Assembly: GCF_016865255.1 (NCBI RefSeq)
Contig: NZ_CP033381.1
Coordinates: 4,712,001 to 4,776,000 of the forward strand
Direction: 5' to 3'
Origin: Methylomonas sp. LW13
Lineage (GTDB): Bacteria > Pseudomonadota > Gammaproteobacteria > Methylococcales > Methylomonadaceae
Length of the DNA stretch: 64,000 nucleotides
This document shows positions 8,829-17,517 of this stretch, piece after piece. The notes below the pieces were generated by a model that did not search any database, had not been told where the DNA came from, and saw nothing but the letters and a program-made list of their open reading frames with translations. The translations under genes were made by a program, and so were the position numbers. Position 1 is the first letter of the stretch. The number at the start of each line of letters is the position of its first letter.

Positions 8829-9139
8829 TGTCCAAGCTGACATTAACCGAACAGTCGCCCGGCCACTTTACCGTGGAAGGCAGCCTGACTTTTGCCAGCA
8901 TCGACAAACAAACCTTGCAATCCTTCAAGTTTCTGAAAGGCATGGACAGCATGTGCATCGATCTAGCTAAAGTCCAGACCACCGATAGCGCAGGCCTGGC
9001 CTTGATGATCGAATGGATCAGGCTCAGCCGGATGGGCCGGGTCAAGCTGTCCTTCAAGAACATTCCGGCTCAGCTGCTGGCATTGGCCAAACTCAGCGGC
9101 TTGGACGAAACCGAATATTTTGCAACCCACACGCATTAA
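8828..9139 (+). CDS. mlaB: STAS-domain protein MlaB
   Basis: A 103-residue STAS-domain protein with the usual pattern of a beta strand, then DLAKVQTTDSAGLALMIEWI. In E. coli MlaB binds MlaF and is needed for assembly of the transporter. Here it directly follows mlaD with a TAATG overlap. The STAS threonine/serine region TTDSAGL is kept. A free-standing anti-sigma antagonist would have the same fold, but the position in the mla operon decides for MlaB. Confidence 0.88.
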   Translation: MSKLTLTEQSPGHFTVEGSLTFASIDKQTLQSFKFLKGMDSMCIDLAKVQTTDSAGLALMIEWIRLSRMGRVKLSFKNIPAQLLALAKLSGLDETEYFATHTH

Positions 9140-9166
9140 GCTGCATTCCAATTTACAAACCAATAA

Positions 9167-10438
<1,272 letters not shown>

Positions 10439-10453
10439 ATCACTCGCAAAACC

Positions 10454-11083
10454 ATGTTGACCATTGCCGTATCCAAAGGCCGTATTTACGAAGAAGCCCT
10501 GCCGTTTCTGGAACAAGCCGGCATCACGCCGATTGACGATCCGGACAAGAGCCGGAAACTGATTCTGCAAACCACCCGCCCCGACGTGCAGTTGGTGATC
10601 ATCCGCGCTACAGACGTGCCGACCTTTGTGGAGTACGGTGCGGCGGACTTGGGCATCGCCGGCAAGGACGTGCTGATGGAACACGGTGCGGAGAGTCTTT
10701 ACGAGCCGCTGGATTTAGGCATCGCCGGTTGCCGCTTGATGACCGCCGGCCCGGTTAATGCCCCGGAAGTGAAAGGCCGCTTGCGGGTCGCCACCAAATA
10801 CGTCAAAACCGCACAGCGTTATTACGCCAACTTAGGCATTCAAGCCGAAATCATCAAGCTCTACGGTTCGATGGAGTTAGCGCCGCTTGTCGGATTGGCC
10901 GATTGCATCGTCGATTTGGTCGATACCGGCAACACCCTAAAAGCCAACGGCCTGGAGCCACGGGAACTAATCGCCAACATCACCTCTCGACTAGTGGTGA
11001 ATAAAGCGGCGATGAAAATGAAACATCAAGCCATTCAAGCACTCATCGATCAGTTCGAAACCACGTTGGCCCAGAGGGTGTAA
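10454..11083 (+). CDS. hisG: ATP phosphoribosyltransferase, short form
   Basis: A 209-residue HisG beginning [20 protein letters not shown], with the PRPP-binding region near [18 protein letters not shown]. It makes phosphoribosyl-ATP, the first step of histidine synthesis. The length shows the short HisG_S type, which lacks the regulatory C-terminal domain and needs the HisZ protein; hisZ is not in the window. It lies 15 bases after murA and two bases before hisD, so these are probably one operon. Confidence 0.96.
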   Translation: MLTIAVSKGRIYEEALPFLEQAGITPIDDPDKSRKLILQTTRPDVQLVIIRATDVPTFVEYGAADLGIAGKDVLMEHGAESLYEPLDLGIAGCRLMTAGPVNAPEVKGRLRVATKYVKTAQRYYANLGIQAEIIKLYGSMELAPLVGLADCIVDLVDTGNTLKANGLEPRELIANITSRLVVNKAAMKMKHQAIQALIDQFETTLAQRV

Positions 11084-11085
11084 TC

Positions 11086-12387
11086 ATGACTGCGATCAAG
11101 ATGCTGCGCCTAGATAGCGCGGCAATCGACTTTGACAAACAACTGCAAGCCCGTTTGGCCTGGGATGCCAGCGATGATTTAGAGATACACAAACGGGTAT
11201 TGGACATCATCGCCGACGTAAAAAAGCGCGGCGACAAAGCCTTGCTGGAATACACCAACCGCTTCGACGGCACCGCGTTTAAAGCCGCCTCCGAACTGGA
11301 ACTGGACCGAGCTGCATTACAACAGGCCTGGGATACTTTACCCAGCACCCAAGCCATCGCCCTACAAACCGCCGCCGACCGAGTTCGCGCCTACGCCGAG
11401 CATCAAAAGCTGCAATCCTGGCAGTACACCGAACTCGACGGCACCGTGTTGGGCCAAAAAGTCACCGCACTGGATAAAGCCGGCCTCTACGTACCGGGCG
11501 GCAAAGCCGCTTATCCGTCTTCGGTCTTGATGAACGCGATTCCGGCGAAAGTCGCCGGCGTCGGCGAACTAATCATGGTAGTACCGACACCGCGCGGCGA
11601 AACCAATGCACTGGTATTGGCTGCGGCGCAGGTCGCTGGCGTCGATAGGGTATTTACCATCGGCGGCGCCCAAGCGGTCGCAGCTTTGGCTTACGGCACA
11701 GAGTCGATCCCGGCGGTGGATAAAATCGTCGGCCCCGGCAACATTTACGTCGCCACCGCAAAGAAACTGGTATTCGGCCAAGTTGGCATCGACATGATCG
11801 CCGGTCCTTCCGAAATATTGATCATCTGCGACGGCGAGACCAACCCGGACTGGATCGCGATGGATATGTTCTCGCAAGCCGAACACGACGAAAACGCCCA
11901 GGCCATTTTAATCAGCGATGATGCCGCGTTTCTGCAGCAAGTGGAAGCCAGCATCAACAAATTACTGCCGGACATGGAGCGCGCCGACATCATCCGCGCC
12001 TCCTTGACCGGCCGCGGCGCGTTTATTAAAGTCGCTAACTTATCCGAAGCCGCAAAGGTAGCCAATCGCATCGCCCCGGAACATTTGGAGTTGTCCGTGG
12101 CGGAGCCGGAAGCCTTGTGCGAGCAAATCCATAACGCCGGCGCCATCTTCATGGGTCGCTTCACCGCCGAAGCGCTAGGCGATTATTGTGCCGGACCGAA
12201 CCATGTGCTGCCGACTTCCAGCACCGCCCGCTACTCATCGCCTTTAGGGGTTTACGATTTCCAAAAGCGCAGCAGTTTGATCAATTGCTCAGCGGTTGGC
12301 GCGCAGAACTTGGGCAAGATTGCGTCAGTGTTGGCGCGGGGCGAGAGTCTTACTGCGCATGCTCGGTCGGCGGAATTTAGGATTTAA
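11086..12387 (+). CDS. hisD: Histidinol dehydrogenase
   Basis: A 433-residue zinc enzyme that carries out the last two oxidations of histidine synthesis. Recognisable blocks are [36 protein letters not shown], the catalytic-site stretch [12 protein letters not shown], and the C-terminal zinc region with [14 protein letters not shown]. It follows hisG by two bases. The expected next gene hisC is not here; the histidine genes stop and the island starting with brnA/brnT follows on the other strand. Confidence 0.97.
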   Translation: MTAIKMLRLDSAAIDFDKQLQARLAWDASDDLEIHKRVLDIIADVKKRGDKALLEYTNRFDGTAFKAASELELDRAALQQAWDTLPSTQAIALQTAADRVRAYAEHQKLQSWQYTELDGTVLGQKVTALDKAGLYVPGGKAAYPSSVLMNAIPAKVAGVGELIMVVPTPRGETNALVLAAAQVAGVDRVFTIGGAQAVAALAYGTESIPAVDKIVGPGNIYVATAKKLVFGQVGIDMIAGPSEILIICDGETNPDWIAMDMFSQAEHDENAQAILISDDAAFLQQVEASINKLLPDMERADIIRASLTGRGAFIKVANLSEAAKVANRIAPEHLELSVAEPEALCEQIHNAGAIFMGRFTAEALGDYCAGPNHVLPTSSTARYSSPLGVYDFQKRSSLINCSAVGAQNLGKIASVLARGESLTAHARSAEFRI

Positions 12388-12402
12388 TCAACAAACTCGC
12401 GG

Positions 12403-12432
12403 AGGCCGGATAAGCGAAAGTATTTCCGGCCT
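12403..12432. terminator. Hairpin between hisD and brnA
   Basis: The eight-base arms aggccgga (12403-12410) and tccggcct (12425-12432) enclose a 14-base loop between the converging ends of hisD and brnA. It can serve both strands. There is no strong T-run on either side, so it may be a weak or factor-assisted terminator. Confidence 0.4.
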
Positions 12433-12437
12433 GCAAA

Positions 12438-12734
12438 TTATGCTGGCGAATGATCCTTCAGCCATTCTTTCAAGGCATCGTTCATCCTAGTCTGCCAGCC
12501 TTTGCCGGTAGCACGAAACGCCTCCAGCACCTCTGCATCCAACCTAATCCCGGTAAATACTTTCGGTGAATCCTTACGTGGCCGGCCACCTTTAGGCCTA
12601 AGCATTTCAACCGCCTGCTCCGTCCCAAATAACTCGGCAAACACCTCGCCGGCGGGGCGCATTTGTTTAAAATCGGTTTCGGTCAATTCGCGGACTTCGC
12701 CGTCAGCATCAGTCAACGGTAATGGTTTTGCCAT
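12438..12734 (-). CDS. brnA: BrnA-family antitoxin
   Basis: A 98-residue protein of the BrnA (DUF4415/COG3514) type. It has a variable N terminus, then GRPRKDSPKVFTGIRLDAEVLEAFRATGKGWQ and a C-terminal helix MNDALKEWL, the ribbon-helix-helix DNA-binding part. BrnA neutralises the ribonuclease toxin BrnT and represses the shared promoter. It starts inside the end of brnT, a 26-base overlap. The neighbouring inverted repeat at 12999-13038 is its likely operator. Confidence 0.9.
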   Translation of the reverse strand: MAKPLPLTDADGEVRELTETDFKQMRPAGEVFAELFGTEQAVEMLRPKGGRPRKDSPKVFTGIRLDAEVLEAFRATGKGWQTRMNDALKEWLKDHSPA

Positions 12735-12987
12735 ATTTACGGGCCTCTCTTAAATTTGCTTTTCGGAAACTAATCACGCGGACTCCACCGCTGATTGGCG
12801 TAAAGCACAGAATATGCAACCGATCATTCAGGAAACCCGCCGCAACAAAACGTCGCTCCGGATAATCCTGACGAACATCTTCTGTCGCAATGGCGCTAGA
12901 CCAGTCAAAATCTGCCACTCGCTCGAAGCTCAAGCCACGTTCGATGATGTTTCTGGCGTTTTTTACAGGATCGAACTCGATGATCAT
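12709..12987 (-). CDS. brnT: BrnT-family ribonuclease toxin
   Basis: A 92-residue protein with the BrnT pattern: MIIEFDPVKNARNIIERGLSFE near the N terminus, then RRFVAAGFLNDRLHILCFTP, and the C-terminal signature VRVISFRKANLREARKYG. Toxins of this family are RelE-like RNases active on mRNA and held in check by BrnA. It is the first gene of the brnT-brnA pair. It looks intact in length and in the C-terminal motif, so a working module is likely. A wrecked second brnT lies 500 bases away (13505-13614). Confidence 0.9.
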   Translation of the reverse strand: MIIEFDPVKNARNIIERGLSFERVADFDWSSAIATEDVRQDYPERRFVAAGFLNDRLHILCFTPISGGVRVISFRKANLREARKYGKTITVD

Positions 12988-12998
12988 GAGGCATTAAT

Positions 12999-13038
12999 GT
13001 ATAAACAAAAACTGGTTAGAGCAAGTTTTTGTTTATAC
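12999..13038. promoter_or_regulatory. Perfect 15-bp inverted repeat upstream of brnT (candidate operator)
   Basis: The arms gtataaacaaaaact (12999-13013) and agtttttgtttatac (13024-13038) are exact reverse complements, separated by ten bases. The site begins 11 bases upstream of the brnT start codon. BrnA-type antitoxins are known to repress their own promoter by binding an inverted repeat there, so this is the obvious operator. The arms contain tataaac/gtttata, which could overlap a -10 element. Confidence 0.65.
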
Positions 13039-13050
13039 GAAAAGTGATTT

Positions 13051-13504
13051 TGTGTCGCTAACGCGACGATTTTTGTATGTCGGGTCTCGGCCCGACAGCC
13101 GAGATACTTTCTTTTGCTTGGCAAACCACATGGATGTGGCGAATGCCGAAAATGCAGGAGCAATTTTCGGCCAAAAGAAAGTATCCAAAGAAAAAGCCAC
13201 CCGACATTCCGCCTTTATCCTGCGCTTTTACGAAAACCATCCATGGTTTTCGCCCTGCGGGCCAGCCTATCGGCTGTTCAAATTTGCTCCAGGCAAATTT
13301 GTCGTTTTTGCCGAGGGTTTTCGGAAGGGGCTTCCCAGCCCCTCCGAAAACGAGCGACATCCTTGCCGCTCCCCTACGGGCTATTCTCGCCAAAAGCTGC
13401 AATGCTCGGGGCGGAATAACGGGAACAAAACCGTCCCTTACCTCAAAAGAAAACCAATACTATAGAATGTACCCACGCGAGGAGGCACATCAATCGCGAA
13501 CGGC
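13051..13504 (+). repeat. Structured intergenic repeat, copy A
   Basis: A chain of hairpins with no convincing gene. The stems include gtcgc/gcgac (13054-13067), gtcggg/cccgac around loop tctcgg (13079-13096), a long-range pair of tactttcttttg (from about 13105) with caaaagaaagta (to about 13193), a palindrome cgaaaaccat/atggttttcg, a stem at 13318-13350 and one at 13352-13371. Reverse-complemented copy B (15216-15515) has the same order of stems with base changes that keep pairing. The 3' part from 13403 to about 13502 is nearly identical to 14001-14091 of copy C. Open frames here are by-products of the repeat. Confidence 0.8.
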
Positions 13505-13614
13505 TATTCGTCTTGGTTTACACCTCGTGCCAAAATGCCATTCGGATTGTCTCGGCCCGCAAAGCCAATCAACGAGAGATCAAATTCTATGAAAATAGTA
13601 CGCATGACAATTGA
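13505..13614 (+). pseudogene. Remnant of a second BrnT toxin (C-terminal third only)
   Basis: The frame ending at TGA 13612-13614 reads LFVLVYTSCQNAIRIVSARK and then ANQREIKFYEN, which is the C-terminal core of BrnT (compare VRVISFRKANLREARKYG in the intact toxin nearby). The first half of the toxin is missing: the sequence upstream belongs to repeat copy A, whose 3' end also occurs in copy C. The HTH gene that follows starts inside this remnant with a 26-base overlap, exactly as brnA overlaps brnT at 12709-12734. This indicates a former toxin-antitoxin pair whose toxin was destroyed at the repeat junction. Confidence 0.8.
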
Positions 13615-13912
13615 ACCGGATTCAGAAGTTGGCCGCGTCGATCCGGCTCGTATCGATACCACCACGGATGCCGATATAGCCCAACAAATTGCCCAGGACG
13701 AAACCAATGCGATGCTGGATTCCGCCCGCTTCGCCCGTCGAGTCCGTAACCGCCTGGGTTTGAGCCAAGCCGAATTCTCCAAACGGATTGACGTATCGCT
13801 TGAGACGATTCGTAACTGGGAACAAGGCAAACGCTCACCCACCGGAGCGGCCAAGGCGTTGCTGAAAGTATTGGACAGGGCGCCGGAAGCGGCTTTGGCG
13901 GCGCTAGACTAA
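13589..13912 (+). CDS. HTH (XRE-type) antitoxin-like regulator, orphaned
   Basis: A 107-residue protein. The N-terminal half (about residues 1-50) is acidic and likely binds the partner. Residues 50-85 form an HTH_XRE/HipB-like domain (RNRLGLSQAEFSKRIDVSLE, then TIRNWEQGKRSP). The ATG at 13589 has a gagag ribosome binding site and lies in the end of the BrnT remnant. HTH proteins of this type are a known alternative antitoxin for BrnT. With the toxin gone, it may survive as a stand-alone regulator or as protection against the intact BrnT 600 bases away; both are inferences. The stop codon is followed within five bases by repeat copy C. Confidence 0.85.
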   Translation: MKIVRMTIEPDSEVGRVDPARIDTTTDADIAQQIAQDETNAMLDSARFARRVRNRLGLSQAEFSKRIDVSLETIRNWEQGKRSPTGAAKALLKVLDRAPEAALAALD

Positions 13913-13917
13913 TTTTT

Positions 13918-14094
13918 TGTGTCGTTTTCGCGATGGATTTTTATATGCCGACGCGAACCGATAGCCGCGATACTTTATTTTGCTAGGCTAAAAGTTACGA
14001 TGCTCGGGGCGGGATAACGGGAACAAAACCGTCCCACAATTCCAATACTATAGAATGTACCCACGCAATGAGGCTCATCAATCGCGAACGATGC
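13918..14094 (+). repeat. Structured repeat, copy C (internally deleted)
   Basis: It begins right after the HTH gene with tgtgtcgttttcgcga, a decayed form of the copy A start, and jumps from about 13988 to the A-like 3' part (aaaagttacgatgctcgggg). From 14001 to 14091 it is about 90-95% identical by eye to 13403-13502. The middle hairpins are missing. The remaining bases up to 14230 hold a degenerate tgtaggctgggttgaatgaa motif of a second common repeat type and no gene that I can support. Confidence 0.75.
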
Positions 14095-14229
14095 GCTTCA
14101 CGTTGTTCAGCACATCCTACGGCCCTGTAGGCTGGGTTGAATGAACATCAAGACAATGTTTCCAGCTATAAACACCAGTATCTGCATGCTTTATCCGACG
14201 CGAAACCTTTCAAAATTCCTGATTTATAA

Positions 14230-14598
14230 TCAACATATATCAAAATCGCCAATTATTTCATCAAGGACTTTATCAATACCAAATGCTTTTTCTTGAATTA
14301 TTGTATATAGGTCTCTGAAAGTTTCTTCAGCTTCTTGAGATCCAATCGACAAACTAGAATATCTCATAACACTTACATCAGAAAAATCATAAGAAGCTAA
14401 GGCGGCCAAATAATCTGGTGACTCATTATTTGGAAAATACAATAAAACAATAGCACCACCATCCTTATAAATACCCCATGTATATTTTTTTCCATATAAA
14501 AAATAAAAAAATTCTTTATTTTCATTGCTTGGAATAACTGTGCTAATTTTTTCTGCATTTGCAATCATTGCATTCGCGGCTATTACTATTTTAGACAT
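14230..14598 (-). CDS. Unknown protein, second gene of an AT-rich pair
   Basis: A 122-residue soluble, acidic protein that I do not recognise. It begins MSKIVIAANAMIANAEKIS and contains aromatic beta-like stretches (EFFYFLYGKKYTWGIYKDGG, AIVLLYFP), which look like a small alpha/beta sensor or effector fold. The C-terminal helix FRDLYTIIQEKAFGIDKVLD is followed by acidic residues and ends in Cys. Its ATG overlaps the stop of the upstream gene by one base (TAATG), so the two are translationally coupled. Base composition is clearly richer in A and T than the flanking housekeeping genes, a sign of transfer. Confidence 0.75.
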   Translation of the reverse strand: MSKIVIAANAMIANAEKISTVIPSNENKEFFYFLYGKKYTWGIYKDGGAIVLLYFPNNESPDYLAALASYDFSDVSVMRYSSLSIGSQEAEETFRDLYTIIQEKAFGIDKVLDEIIGDFDIC

Positions 14599-15074
14599 TA
14601 TTTTTCACCCATAATTTCGCCAAAACTATCAACAGTAAGATTTTTTAATCTTTCACGAAACTCACTAACCAATGATCTCTTTATTGGCTCAGTAATTTTT
14701 CTTTTTCCAGAAACCGCTTTTTCGGCCTTAATTATAAACTCTGAAAAGTGGCTTTTTAGCTTAGGATGACCGTTGATCTGCCCTATAATTTCATGAAAAA
14801 TATTCACAATTTCTTTAACACCTTCTTCATCGTTGGCGTTCAATCTATTTAGGCTTTCTAATTTTTCACGTAGCTCATTTAGCGTTGTTTGAAACGCATA
14901 ATTTAATACTAACCGAAGTGCGATAGCGATCTCTTTTCCTTTGTATCGAAATAGGTAAATTGCAATCCCAGAAGCAATTATCGTTAATAGATCAGATGAA
15001 AAACTAACAAAATCTACTATTAGTCCAATAGCCTTTTTGGTGAAATTTACTACGGTATTCCAGTCAATTTCCAT
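14598..15074 (-). CDS. Unknown membrane-anchored protein, first gene of an AT-rich pair
   Basis: A 158-residue protein with one predicted membrane segment (about residues 21-43, LTIIASGIAIYLFRY at its end) and a long helical, charged remainder (LNELREKLESLNRLNANDEE; HFSEFIIKAEKAVSGKRK). I do not recognise the family. Such a topology (short outer part, one helix, cytoplasmic coiled coil) is frequent in small membrane effectors, but no function can be assigned. It is upstream of, and coupled to, the 122-residue gene. The pair is enclosed by repeat copies C and B. Codon use and base composition differ from neighbours. Confidence 0.75.
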   Translation of the reverse strand: MEIDWNTVVNFTKKAIGLIVDFVSFSSDLLTIIASGIAIYLFRYKGKEIAIALRLVLNYAFQTTLNELREKLESLNRLNANDEEGVKEIVNIFHEIIGQINGHPKLKSHFSEFIIKAEKAVSGKRKITEPIKRSLVSEFRERLKNLTVDSFGEIMGEK

Positions 15075-15215
15075 GCTTAACCCGGCAGATTCACGTCATT
15101 ATTGAAGCTCAAAGGCAGCGTAAGGTGCAATCCATTAGGGTATCAAAGGAGTGCCGCATGTTGGCCTTTAATCATTCGGCGCATTACAATATCACTAATA
15201 CCCTATGTTTCGAGC

Positions 15216-15515
15216 TTTGCAAATATTAAACGATTTCGGATTTCGCAGCGGGGTTTTCTCCCGTATGCCGCGCCGAGCGCCGGAGCTTTTGGTGGGAATA
15301 GCCCGAAGGGGTGCGGCAGGGATGCCGCACGTTGGCGAAGGGGCAGGAAGCCCCTTTCGCCAACCCCCGCCAAAAGCTTCGGAGCGCAGGGAACAAGCGG
15401 CATCCGGGCCGCCTTTTCTTTGGGTACTTTCTTTTGGCGGAGCAAAAGAAAGTATCTCGGCCGTCGGTCCGAGAACCGACATACAAAAAACCCGTCGCGC
15501 CAGCGACACAACAAC
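15216..15515 (-). repeat. Structured repeat, copy B
   Basis: This copy runs on the minus strand. Seen on the plus strand it carries stems gtgcggca/tgccgcac (15311-15330), gttggcgaaggggc with its complement (15331-15364), the ctttcttttg/caaaagaaag pair near 15430-15453, gtcggt/accgac around ccgaga (15463-15480) and a cgcgcc...gcgac end near 15490. Each has a counterpart in copy A with altered but still paired bases. The flank tttgcaaatatta followed by (a/g)acgattt at 15216 recurs at 16372, outside copy D. The 140 bases between the AT-rich gene pair and this copy hold a weak inverted repeat and no supported gene. Confidence 0.8.
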
Positions 15516-15531
15516 ATAACGAGTCAGCGCG

Positions 15532-16200
15532 TTACGATCGACGAATACGCGACCAAAACCCCGCAAACCCCACGCCAAATAACCAAAACGCCCCCGGCAA
15601 CGGCACCGTTTGCAAAACCACATTATCCAGCCCTGCAGTTTCAAAAATGCCGTTGGTATATTCCCCATGAATATAAAGCCCGCTCAAGTCGGACAACACA
15701 TTATGAAAATCACTTTGGCTGGCGAACACCCCGTCTGTGGTGTCCAGTCGCCATTCCGACGAGGGCGCGAAGTTCAGGACGATATGGGTCCAGCCACTGT
15801 TCGGCACAATATTCGGGTCACGCTTCCAGAGCAAGCGTTGGCCATTTCCTACCAACATGACGTCGGTGGTTTGCCAATTGACATCGCCATCGCGATACGT
15901 CAAATCGTAGGATAATCCGGTAGCACTGGTCTGCGCCCCCAGGAACGCAGCGGGAGCGGAGAAGGTAAAATCGCCACCGTCCGGATCATTGGCGGCGAGA
16001 TAATTGCCGCGATTGCCACCACCTGACACGTAACTGGGTTGGTATTGACCAATGATCGAATAATTGTTCTGGCTGAAATCGGCAAAACTGACGATTTGCC
16101 AGTTCTCGCTGTCGACATCGAACGAACTGGACACGCTGGCGAGAATCGGCTGCGAAGTCAACAGGGCGATAGCAACAGGTAATAACTGTTTATTGTTCAT
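15532..16200 (-). CDS. PEP-CTERM exported protein with laminin-B-like domain
   Basis: A 222-residue protein. It has an N-terminal signal peptide (MNNKQLLPVAIALLTSQPILA), a central beta-rich region resembling laminin B/IV domains (DSENWQIVSFADF; LSYDLTYRDGDVNW; RLDTTDGVFASQSDF), and a C-terminal sorting signal VPLPGAFWLFGVGFAGFW followed by SRIRRS. The VPLPG-hydrophobic-Arg tail is the PEP-CTERM type processed by exosortase, normally in bacteria that make an exopolysaccharide. The start has a good aggag ribosome binding site. Exosortase genes are not in the window. The gene stands alone between repeat copies B and D. Confidence 0.88.
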   Translation of the reverse strand: MNNKQLLPVAIALLTSQPILASVSSSFDVDSENWQIVSFADFSQNNYSIIGQYQPSYVSGGGNRGNYLAANDPDGGDFTFSAPAAFLGAQTSATGLSYDLTYRDGDVNWQTTDVMLVGNGQRLLWKRDPNIVPNSGWTHIVLNFAPSSEWRLDTTDGVFASQSDFHNVLSDLSGLYIHGEYTNGIFETAGLDNVVLQTVPLPGAFWLFGVGFAGFWSRIRRS

Positions 16201-16371
16201 GGTCGGTACTCCTAAGGTAAAAGCCCGGCATTGAGATCGGGCAACGTGCTTGCTTGGCCATAAGGCTCAAGGCATTGGTGGCAATAGTCGCAATTTTTGT
16301 CGCGCCTCTTATCTCCGTCTTCAAATAGTCCAAATATCAGGCTGTTATCAGGCGTAATAAGGGTTAAGGAC

Positions 16372-16630
16372 TTTGCAAATATTAGACGATTTGTAACTTC
16401 ACGTCGGGGATTACGCCAGTATGCCGCAGTAAGTACCTATCTCAGCTATTAAACGGACATACGAGACAAGGGCCGCCTTTTTTTCGGCTAAATACAAATT
16501 AACTTCTAGCGAATACCCGCAGCCGACAGGCTGCCATACAGAGCAAAAGACCATCAAAGGTTTTCGTGGAAAATGTCATTTGGCCGTCGGTTCACGAACT
16601 GCCATTAAAATAGTCGCCACGCCAGCGGTG
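16372..16630 (-). repeat. Structured repeat, copy D (strongly decayed)
   Basis: It shares with copy B the outer flank tttgcaaatatta followed by (a/g)acgattt, then a gtcgggg/gcgggg stretch, a cagtatgccgc/ccgtatgccgc stretch, gggccgccttttt, ggccgtcggttc, and the end cgccacgccagcg. Most of the interior has drifted and the stems are broken. It has the same orientation as B, so the two copies sandwich the PEP-CTERM gene. The bases 16201-16371 upstream hold no gene that I can support. Confidence 0.6.
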
Positions 16631-16635
16631 TATAC

Positions 16636-17517
16636 CTAAATGTCCTTAGCCGCATCCCGCACCAATCCGCTCAAGCGCCGAATCAGCTCCCCTCTGGCAC
16701 TGGTTTTGCGCCAAACCATGCCTATGGTCCGGCTCGGCGCCGGCTCAGCGAATGGCAGATAACGTAGCCCCGGTTCGTCTCGCACTGCGATACGTGGCAT
16801 GAAGGTGATGCCGGTACCGGCGCGAACCATTTGCCGCAAGGTTTCCAGACTGGTGGCGCGAAGATCCTGTTCTTCGTCGGCGCCGATTGTTTGGCAGATT
16901 TGCAAGGCATGCCCACGCAGGCAATGGCCTTCGTCAAGCAATAGTAAATGTTCGCCGTTTAGATCGTCTGGCTCGACTTGCGGCTTGGCCGCCAACGGAT
17001 GACCGTCCGCCACCGCCAGTAAAAACTCATCGTCGAACAAGGCCTGGCTTTCCAGAAAATCCTCGTAAATCGGCAAGGCTAGCAAGGCGCAATCCATCTG
17101 TCCGCTGTGGAGTTGCTGTAACAATTGCTCGGTTTTTTCCTCGACCAGAATCAGGCGGATGCGTGGTAAATCCTGCTTGATTAAGGGTACCAATGGCGGA
17201 AACAAATAGGTCGCCAAGGTCGGAAACGCGCCAAAGCGCAGGTTACCGGCCAGCGGGTCCTGGGCTGTAGCGGCCAGTTCCTTGATATTGTCTTGCTCCT
17301 TCAAGATGCGCCTTGCCGACGCCACGATCTGCTCGCCCAACTCGGTAGGCAGCACTTTTTTATTGGTGCGCTCGAAAATCTGGATACCCAATTCGTCTTC
17401 CAACTTTTTTATCTGGGTACTCAAGGTCGGCTGGCTGATGCAGCAACGGTCTGCCGCCTGCACAAAGCTGCGCAAGTCGGCAACGGCGATTAAATAATGT
17501 AAATCCCGCAGATTCAT
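16636..17517 (-). CDS. oxyR: Peroxide-sensing LysR-type regulator OxyR
   Basis: A 293-residue LysR regulator with an N-terminal winged HTH (MNLRDLHYLIAVADLRSFVQ, then CCISQPTLSTQIKKLEDELG). The regulatory domain holds the redox pair in EGHCLRGHALQIC. By my count these are Cys199 and Cys208, the same numbers as in E. coli OxyR, so peroxide sensing by disulfide formation is well supported. The ATG at 17517 is chosen over an upstream start. No katG/ahpC lies beside it; the neighbour is a divergent DUF815 ATPase. Confidence 0.95.
   Translation of the reverse strand: MNLRDLHYLIAVADLRSFVQAADRCCISQPTLSTQIKKLEDELGIQIFERTNKKVLPTELGEQIVASARRILKEQDNIKELAATAQDPLAGNLRFGAFPTLATYLFPPLVPLIKQDLPRIRLILVEEKTEQLLQQLHSGQMDCALLALPIYEDFLESQALFDDEFLLAVADGHPLAAKPQVEPDDLNGEHLLLLDEGHCLRGHALQICQTIGADEEQDLRATSLETLRQMVRAGTGITFMPRIAVRDEPGLRYLPFAEPAPSRTIGMVWRKTSARGELIRRLSGLVRDAAKDI

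Noticed and set aside
13052..13592. Overlapping open frames of 100-170 residues on both strands in repeat copy A
   Set aside because: They follow the repeat sequence and the same kind of frame occurs over copy B. Hairpin structure with paired changes explains the region better than coding.
15102..15860. A 252-residue plus-strand open frame across repeat copy B and the PEP-CTERM gene
   Set aside because: It is a by-product of the GC-rich repeat and of the antisense strand of the PEP-CTERM gene. Composition is implausible (Arg/Pro/Ala rich) and no family was recognised.
13918..16630. Insertion sequence remnants or a CRISPR array in the 13-16 kb island
   Set aside because: No transposase fragment, no terminal inverted repeats with target duplication, and no regular short repeat-spacer pattern were found. 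The repeats are long, few and of differing length.
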